Source of the DNA: Cephalotus follicularis
Taxonomy: Eukaryota; Streptophyta; Magnoliopsida; Oxalidales; Cephalotaceae
DNA length: 64,000 bases
Direction: 5' to 3'
Assembly: GCA_001972305.1 (NCBI GenBank)
Contig: BDDD01001782.1
Location: 240,165 to 304,164, forward strand
Shown piece by piece: positions 57,781 through 64,000 of the stretch. The notes under the pieces were generated by a model. That model made no database searches. It was not told where the DNA came from and was given only the letters and a program-made list of their open reading frames with translations. A program made the position numbers and the translations under genes. Each line of letters begins with the position of its first letter. Within the stretch, counting starts at the first letter, position 1.

Positions 57781-57879
57781 GCTGAGTCGTGATAGCAAAA
57801 ACACGACCTCCCACGTTGCGCTGTCCAAGATCTACATTGTACCCCTTCCTTTCCTTTGCACGAGGGTCAGGACAATCCT

Positions 57880-58915
57880 TCACGAAATGCCCTTTCTGTC
57901 CACACACAAAACAGGCCCCGATAGCCTTGTAGCATACTCCCACTGGATGCTGTCTACCGCACACTTCAAATTTGGAAATCTGGACATCCGCAGCTCCCTA
58001 AGTCTGCCTCTGGACATTACCGGAATGTTGCTGTCCCCGGTAATCATTTCTCTTCCCACGCTTACCATTCCTATTCTTATTCTGTCCAGAACCTTGCCCT
58101 TGAGAATTACCTCTGTTTCTCTTTCTGTCAAACTCCTGTCGAGCAGCCTGGAAATCTAACCTTTCTAGCTCAATGTTCTTTGACGCATTAGCCACTTCAG
58201 ATACATCAGCAAACCTGGTGTTGATCAATTTACCCCGAAAGTGATAGTGCAACTTCCACTTGAACTTTTCTGGCTGTTCCAATGCTGTCCCTGCCGCAGA
58301 ACCAGCAAAACCAGCAAGCCTAATGAATCGGGTCAAGAACTCCGTCACCGACTCTCCATCCTTTTGTCTGGTGTTGACAAACTCTCTGGCGTAAGCCTCC
58401 TTATCAGTGGTGGGAAAATACTGCTGATAAAAGACCTCGCAAAACTCAGACCAGGTCAAAGTCTCCGCATAGTTGCCACCCTTAGCCAAAACCACAGCTT
58501 TCCACCATTTCTGAGCATCACCCTCGAGCTTGTATACAGCTAGCTTAATCTTCTGTTCATCACTGCAACCGAGCACATCAAAGATCTTGTCCATATTAGC
58601 AATCCAGTGCTCAGCTTCCACCGGAGTCACGGCTGAGCTGAAAGACTGCGGTCTCTGCTTCTGGAACCGCTCAAGCCAAACATAGGTGGGCGTAACAGTC
58701 CTGTCCACAGCATCTCTTCCCAACTGGACATCAGCTGGAACATCATTAGCAGCAATTGGCTCCCTACGGTCCTGATTCTAATTCTGTTCATTCAACGTGC
58801 GTCGTATCTCCTGAGCGACTGCCTGTCGTACGAGCTCCTCCATGGTAGGCTCATTTCTGACTTCCTGAGCCTCAACGGGTGCAGTCCTCCGAGCAGCGTT
58901 CCTTGTACGTGCCAT
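57880..58915 (-). pseudogene. Gag of Z
   Basis: Starts MARTRNAARR at 58915 on the reverse strand. N-terminal linker with EELVRQAVAQEI, capsid core (YVWLERFQKQRPQSFSSAV, EAEHWIANMDKIFDVLGC, LEGDAQKWWKAVV, FCEVFYQQYFPTTDKEAYA, FLTRFIRLAGFAGS), a basic Arg/Gln/Asn-rich tail, then a CCHC knuckle ([15 protein letters not shown]) near 57870-57915. Closely related to Gag of Z2. Broken at a few points. Confidence 0.82.
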
Positions 58916-59077
58916 CTACGAAAAGGCGCTTTAAACATAAAACATCACAAGGAACAAAACAGAAAGCAAAAAATAGAAAATCATATCAGAAAATCATAAC
59001 CGAAACAACCTAACCCGATGTCTACCCAAACTCACAGGTCAAACCTAGTTAGGTCTTCTAAGGAAACAAAACCTATA

Positions 59078-59091
59078 TCTCTGATACCATA
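59078..59091 (-). other. Primer-binding site of Z
   Basis: Reverse strand TATGGTATCAGAGA next to the LTR end (59096). Confidence 0.8.
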
Positions 59092-59439
59092 ATTCTGTAA
59101 TACCCCCGGACGGCGGGAGTCGTCACAGGGTCATATCATACATAACATAACTTTAACAAAATCATAAGTTTGCTTTATTTAGCCAATAACAGCCGAAAAC
59201 GTGGCAGTCTTATCGAAACATTAAAACTTAACATATTTAGTAGTATCAAGTGGTTGCAGAAAATTCAAAATATAAATCAGTTCCAATTTAAAACATAATA
59301 AATAAAAATTCATGTTTCCGTCCACTAAACATAGCATAGGGATCACTCTCCTAAGAATCCAACACATAGGGTGGTCATCACTCAATCACATTTTTCCCCG
59401 CTGCTCCTGAAAACCTGCCGCATGGAAAACAAAACGCGG

Positions 59440-59454
59440 CTGAGCAAACCTCAG
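59440..59454 (-). other. CTGAG/CTCAG LTR hairpin (Z)
   Basis: CTGAG, loop CAAAC, CTCAG. Same in Z2 at 10459-10473. Confidence 0.55.
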
Positions 59455-60120
59455 TACGGATAAGGGAAATAAAACAGTAAACGATAATTTAAAAACGTTA
59501 ATATTTCAATAATAACGTAACAGAAATAAAACAGTTTAATCATATTCAAATGACAGTTGCATAATTTTCGAAACATTTAAGAAACAATTCAAAACGCTAT
59601 AAATCGTAGTTTGTAAAACATACTGAGCCATATTCATATCACATATCATAAATTTTGGCAAGGGAGGCGCTAATTCCACATGCCCACTAGAATTGAAGTG
59701 TACGGCACTACACAAGTCAATTCTCATATACATATGTCCGATCACACTTCGGACCACATATCTGAAGAATCAATTAAAACGTCAAACCAACTTTAAATTC
59801 AAAACATATTAAATCATGAAACATCATTGATTTCATAAACGAAGGTGTTTATCAAAACAGTTTCAATTTGAAGGTCAGATAGCCAAGGAACAGAAAATCT
59901 GTAACTTATGCGCTCACAAAGTACTTACGAATAGGCAATTTTAAACGGAATCCACTTGAAATTCAAAAATCTATAAAGACATTCAAAATCATAGGTATAA
60001 GAGTTTAAAACACATTAGAAGCATTAAACAAACTCAAAAAAGTGTTTGGAAAATATTCGGATCGATTCGGGGGTCAAACGAATCAAAACGGGTGAAAACA
60101 GCACATTCCAGGGCATGGCA

Positions 60121-60280
60121 GTCGCCTGGAACAGGGATCCAGTCGACTGGAGACCCTGGGCAGTCGACTGGATCATGTGACAGTCGACTAAGAAACCCAA
60201 AATTTCAGGTAGTCGACTGTGTTCTTCAATCCAGTCGACTACGCAACCATTACAGTCGGCTGTCCACTCAGACAGTCGGC
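60121..60280. promoter_or_regulatory. CAGTCGACTG array in Z LTR
   Basis: Cores at 60121, 60142, 60163, 60183, 60212, 60234, 60255 and 60275, with steps of 21, 21, 20, 29, 22, 21 and 20 bp. Confidence 0.7.
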
Positions 60281-61541
60281 TGTTCTGGGCAACAGAACAT
60301 TTGGAAATCCGACGATTTGCTACTGAAAATAGTTCAAATGATTTCCACAATAAACTAGAGACATATGGACATAAACATATGATTATATATGACTTGTAGG
60401 TGACTTTCAAACACAAATTTGACAAAGAAACGACCTTTTAATGATTTAACTTGAAAGAGGAAGTAAGGAGACATTGCATGAACATGTCTAGATTCTGTGT
60501 TTTATCAAATACAGATATTATAAACTTAGTTTGTGACATATATAGGTGCATAAAACGTGCAGATAACATCACTAACACAATGAAAACATGTTTGGGCAAG
60601 AATCAAAGACTCAAGACTCCAAGAACACAAAAACTCAAAGTAAGCCATTGAAACAAAACTATAATTGAAGGGAATGAATTTACTGACCTTTAATTATGTT
60701 AGAGAACCCAGAAAAAAGTAGGAAGAACACAAGTACAACACACAATTCGGCTGTGAACAGAAACAAGAAAGAAGGATACAAAACCATGGTATTTTTAGAC
60801 ATACTTAGCAAATTTAAAGAATTTAATCCAAGGAAACAATTAAAGGATTGAGATTGCCTTCTGAACTTTGGAGAATGAATTACACAGCAGATTTTTGCAC
60901 AATAACAAGGCAGATTCGGATTTGTTTGCAATAGGGATGGTGGCATCATATAAAAATGGCAATGGCACTCAAATATGAAGAAAGGGGGAGACAAGATTTG
61001 ACAAAGGGAAATGGAATGAGACTTTTCTGGATTATGAAATGAAAAAGAGAGATTCTAACATGGCTTTTCAGATGGTGGGAAGGAGAAATCTGCTGGAAAG
61101 GAGAAGGGTGGTGGAAGGAAGTAGGTGAAAATGGTAGAAAATGATAAAATAGGATAAAGAAAAGAAAAAGAAATAATAACAAAATGAATTAATGATGCAA
61201 AGGAAAAATAAGGAATATTAAAATAAAAGAATAATAATTTGTTTTTAATAAAATAATTTTGGATTAAAATAAGAATTTATAAAACCCAACATAGCATAAC
61301 ATACCCAAATATCGGATCGGTATCATACCACACAATTCACATAAACCCGATCATAGGGCAAACGGACTTTAAAATTAAACAAAATTAAAAGCCCGAAAAC
61401 ACATATAAAATCCGTAAATATATTTACGAACCCGTAAAAATTCATTTACGAATGAACAGGGTATTACATCAGAGGAGATGTAGATCCTTACTCTGCGATT
61501 TAGCCCGGCTGATCATTGTTGCACGCCACCTGGACCTGAAC

Positions 61542-61578
61542 CTGACCCATTACATTACAATACAATGTAATGGGTCAG
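61542..61578 (-). other. Long GGGTCAG inverted repeat (Y LTR hairpin)
   Basis: CTGACCCATTACATT at 61542-61556 pairs perfectly over 15 bp with AATGTAATGGGTCAG at 61564-61578; 7-nt loop. Confidence 0.75.
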
Positions 61579-62179
61579 CAAACCGAAGGTTGTGTAGGAT
61601 ATACATATGCAAGAAACGTATAAAAGTGCAACAAATATGTGTACAATATGAGAGATATATGCATGACAAGAGATGTATGAATGCCAATTCATAGCAATGT
61701 AGCTCATAATATAAAGGTCATGCATCATAACCTAGAGACCAATAGAACATGCGATCTACCATTCGTATATGACCGTTCCATACCGGCGTATAGGAATGGG
61801 ATCAAACCAATCATCACTCTTTAACAAGCCAATTGTCAGACCCCAAAGGTTCTATCCCACTACAACCATTCCCCTAGATTCACATACGCTAGTGATCTAC
61901 CATTCGTATACAACCGTCCCATACCGGTGTATAAGAATAGGATCAACAACAACCATCTAGGGATACATACCATGGACCTACCGTAACCATAGTATAGCCA
62001 TACCATAACAATCAGGACCATCACGATCCATAACAATACGGTCCATAACCATATCGTATCCATCCGTAGCCATAACTGTTTCCCTCAATAACCATAACCG
62101 TTTACGGTCCATATCCGGTTATAATTCACATCCATTTACAGTCCATATCCGATAATGGTCCATAACAGTTTACAATCCC

Positions 62180-62290
62180 TGACGATTCGATGCATAACGA
62201 TTCGATAACGATACGATACAATCTATAACAATACAATACGATTCGATAATGATACGATACGATTCGATAACAATTCGATACGATTCCCAG
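62180..62290. repeat. CGATA-rich degenerate repeats (1)
   Basis: Runs of CGATTCGATAACGATACGATA-like words with CAATAC variants. A second run is at 62600-62800. Confidence 0.7.
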
Positions 62291-62299
62291 TTCCTCAAA

Positions 62300-62600
62300 G
62301 GTCCTGGTCTGATATACTAGTTCCCGAAAGTCCTAGTCCGATAACGATTTTTCGAAGGTCCTAGTCCTATAACGATTTCCCGAAGGTCCTAGTCCGATAA
62401 CGATACGATTACCCAGTTCCCGAAGGTCCTGGTCCGATAACGATACGATTACCCAGTTCCCGAAGGTCCCGGTCCGATAACGATACGATTACCCAGTTCC
62501 CGAAGGTCCTGGTCCGATAACGATACGATTACCCAGTTCCCGAAGGTCCTGGTCCGATAATGATACGATTACCCAGTTCCAGAAGGTCCTGGTCCGATAA
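62300..62600. repeat. 40-bp tandem repeat in Y LTR
   Basis: A 40-bp unit (CGATTACCCAGTTCCCGAAG, then GTCCTGGTCCGATAACGATA). About five near-identical copies at 62400-62600 and three diverged copies before. Confidence 0.85.
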
Positions 62601-62800
62601 CGATACCGATATGATCTATGACAATGCAATACTATAACGATACGATACGATTCGATAACGATACGATCTATAACGATGCGATACTATAACGATACGATAT
62701 GATTCGATAACGATACGATCCAAAATGATACGATATCGATACGATCCATAACGATACGGTATCGATGCGGTACGATATGATTCGATAATGATACATTCCA
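62600..62800. repeat. CGATA-rich degenerate repeats (2)
   Basis: ACGATACGAT and ATCCATAACGATACG words without a strict period. The Tyr/Arg/Ile-rich ORF over it is an artefact. Confidence 0.7.
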
Positions 62801-62908
62801 TAACGATCCATAAGGTCCATTCCATAATCTACGCACTCTCCGTGTCGTAGACGAATAGGGTTCAGATAACACTAACCACACCGTGCATACCGTAGATGTC
62901 GGGCAAGC

Positions 62909-63129
62909 ACTATCCATATCGATCCTCCCACGATGTGGGGTAACATTGTCCATATCGGTCCTCCCACGATGTGGGATAAACACTATCCATATCAATCCTC
63001 CCACGATGTGGGGTAACATTGTCCATATCGGTCCTCCCACGATGTGGGATAAACACTATCCATATCGATCCTCCCACGATGTGGGGTAAAATTGTCCATA
63101 TCGGTCCTCCCATGATGTGGGATAAACAT
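62909..63129. repeat. 73-bp dimeric tandem repeat in Y LTR
   Basis: About three dimers of a 36-bp and a 37-bp half (TCCTCCCACGATGTGGGGTA / TCCTCCCACGATGTGGGATA). CCCACGATGTGGG is itself an imperfect palindrome. Its ORFs (TDMDNVTPHRG) are repeat artefacts. Confidence 0.85.
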
Positions 63130-64000
63130 TATATGATGTGGTCTAACATTCATGACCTTCATGACAGATATGAGGGTCATGAATTGGTTATCTCATTTAG
63201 TCTCATGCAATACAATCGATCAATCCATACAATAGCCATAACCCATAAACCATTTCCAATATCGTGACCCTTGAATTGAGAGAAGGCAGAAGCACAACAT
63301 CTCTCAATTCTCTATTTAGTCCATTATACCCGTATACAGTTCATTAAACCATGTAATCAGTAATCATGCATAACCATAACAATCAATTTAGCATACAATC
63401 ATCAATGAACAGTCATGTCCATACAATCCATTCAAAATGAATGAATGCAAGTAAAGTAGTATAACCGTACTCTAGTGATCTACTATTCGTATACTACCGT
63501 CCCATACCAACGTATACAAATGGGATCAAGCCAACAATAATCTGAGCACGTACCGTTGGAGCATATGTATACCTACCTATTAACAGTTGAGCTTGCGAGT
63601 CGGGAGGACTTGCAGTGGAATCAATTAGTTGCCTCCTCCTCTAAGCTTCACTCGCGATCACGATCACAGCTCCATCTGGTGTTAACAGAGCTCTATTTCT
63701 CTTTCAGCATCGCTGCAATAACAATCACACATTCTGTTACGATCTACACATTGATAACCGCGACTCGCCATGAATCGCGCAGTCACAGCCGACAGTGAGT
63801 CAACTCACTGAGTTGACTCGCCGGACATCCACAATTCCGGCCACTTCACAAAAGTGTCACAAAACAGTCGGCTTAAGGTGTCTCCACCCGTAACTCGCCG
63901 TGAATCGGCGCCGAAACGCCCAGTCACGGCCGGCAGTGAGTTCAACTCACTGAGTTGACTCGACGGTCAACCACAACTCCGGTCAACACTCAAAAATGCC

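Larger units (their letters stand above)
55750..61468 (-). mobile_element. Ty3/gypsy fossil Z (Tekay/Del-like), 5' LTR, gag and most of pol
   Basis: From right to left: 5' LTR 59096-61468, primer site, gag 57998-58915, zinc knuckle, reverse transcriptase and RNase H, integrase to about 55750. The right end is followed by TCAGA (61469-61473), which also precedes the other Z LTR piece at 46623, so both ends lie in one Y LTR. LTR divergence is about 1.5 percent over 206 bp: young. Broken, with a small number of breaks. Confidence 0.8.
59096..61468 (-). repeat. 5' LTR of Z
   Basis: Plus-strand ends TGTAATACCCCCGGACGG and CAGGGTATTACA, 2373 bp. It contains the CTGAG/CTCAG hairpin at 59440-59454, the CAGTCGACTG array at 60121-60280 and AT-rich non-coding sequence. 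Its ORFs are short and without domains. Confidence 0.88.
61469..64000 (-). repeat. Gypsy LTR of family Y, right part (continues past window)
   Basis: Continues 46177-46622 after Z. It has the GGGTCAG hairpin (61542-61578), CGATA-rich repeats, a 40-bp array, a 73-bp array, and GC-rich segments with GAGTTGACTC near 63790 and 63950, shared with X near 38120-38160. The LTR start lies beyond 64000. No coding region. Confidence 0.7.

Noticed and set aside
62616-63267. ORFs with TDMDNVTPHRG or SYRYRI repeats
   Set aside because: Translations of the tandem arrays in the Y LTR.

Overview
The window is plant nuclear DNA made almost entirely of nested LTR retrotransposons. I found no host protein gene, no tRNA or rRNA gene, no CRISPR array and no recognisable DNA transposon, LINE or SINE. 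The element types are Ty1/copia Sireviruses with an extra ORF after pol, and Ty3/gypsy elements of the Tekay/Del kind with 2.3-3.2 kb LTRs. Primer-binding sites follow tRNA-Met (TGGTATCAGAG). Together these point to a repeat-rich angiosperm, probably a eudicot; I cannot name the species.

Layout. 1-2286: 3' end of a Sirevirus (A). 2287-7734: LTR scraps, including gypsy LTRs of family Y. 7735-10905: a gag-only gypsy element (Z2). 10906-13548: a probable solo LTR (V1). 13549-27208: an LTR remnant (H) split by a bounded gag-only gypsy element U (15017-26822, TSD CGTTT). U's gag is split by a solo LTR (T2, 18360-23607), which holds another solo LTR (V2, 19614-22228, TSD CAATT). 27209-31072: a decayed copia element. 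31073-31946: another Y-family LTR piece. From 31947 a Tekay-like element T begins. Into T went gypsy S (TSD ACTTG at 36291 and 47261), and X lies inside S. Sirevirus K also went into T (TSD AGTTT at 49098 and 45913), and Sirevirus W lies inside K. A Y-family LTR lies in T's 3' LTR, and gypsy Z lies in that Y LTR (TSD TCAGA at 46618 and 61469). The window ends inside Y, which carries several tandem arrays.

Two things stand out. First, LTRs of unrelated copia and gypsy families carry clusters of short palindromes built on GTCGAC, either CAGTCGACTG-like or AGCGTCGACGCT-like, spaced about 20-22 bp apart. One such array also sits inside K, just upstream of its extra ORF. Second, the nested block between 42531 and about 55750 is out of order. 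The two outer ends of K share one target duplication but lie inside out, so two blocks seem exchanged, either by genomic rearrangement or by an assembly mis-join. Gypsy LTR families also share a short hairpin at a similar place, with different stem sequences but kept pairing.

All elements are treated as fossils. Relative ages by eye from LTR divergence: K very young (under about 1 percent), Z and S young (about 1.5-2.5 percent), U and T older (about 5-7 percent). This fits the nesting order.
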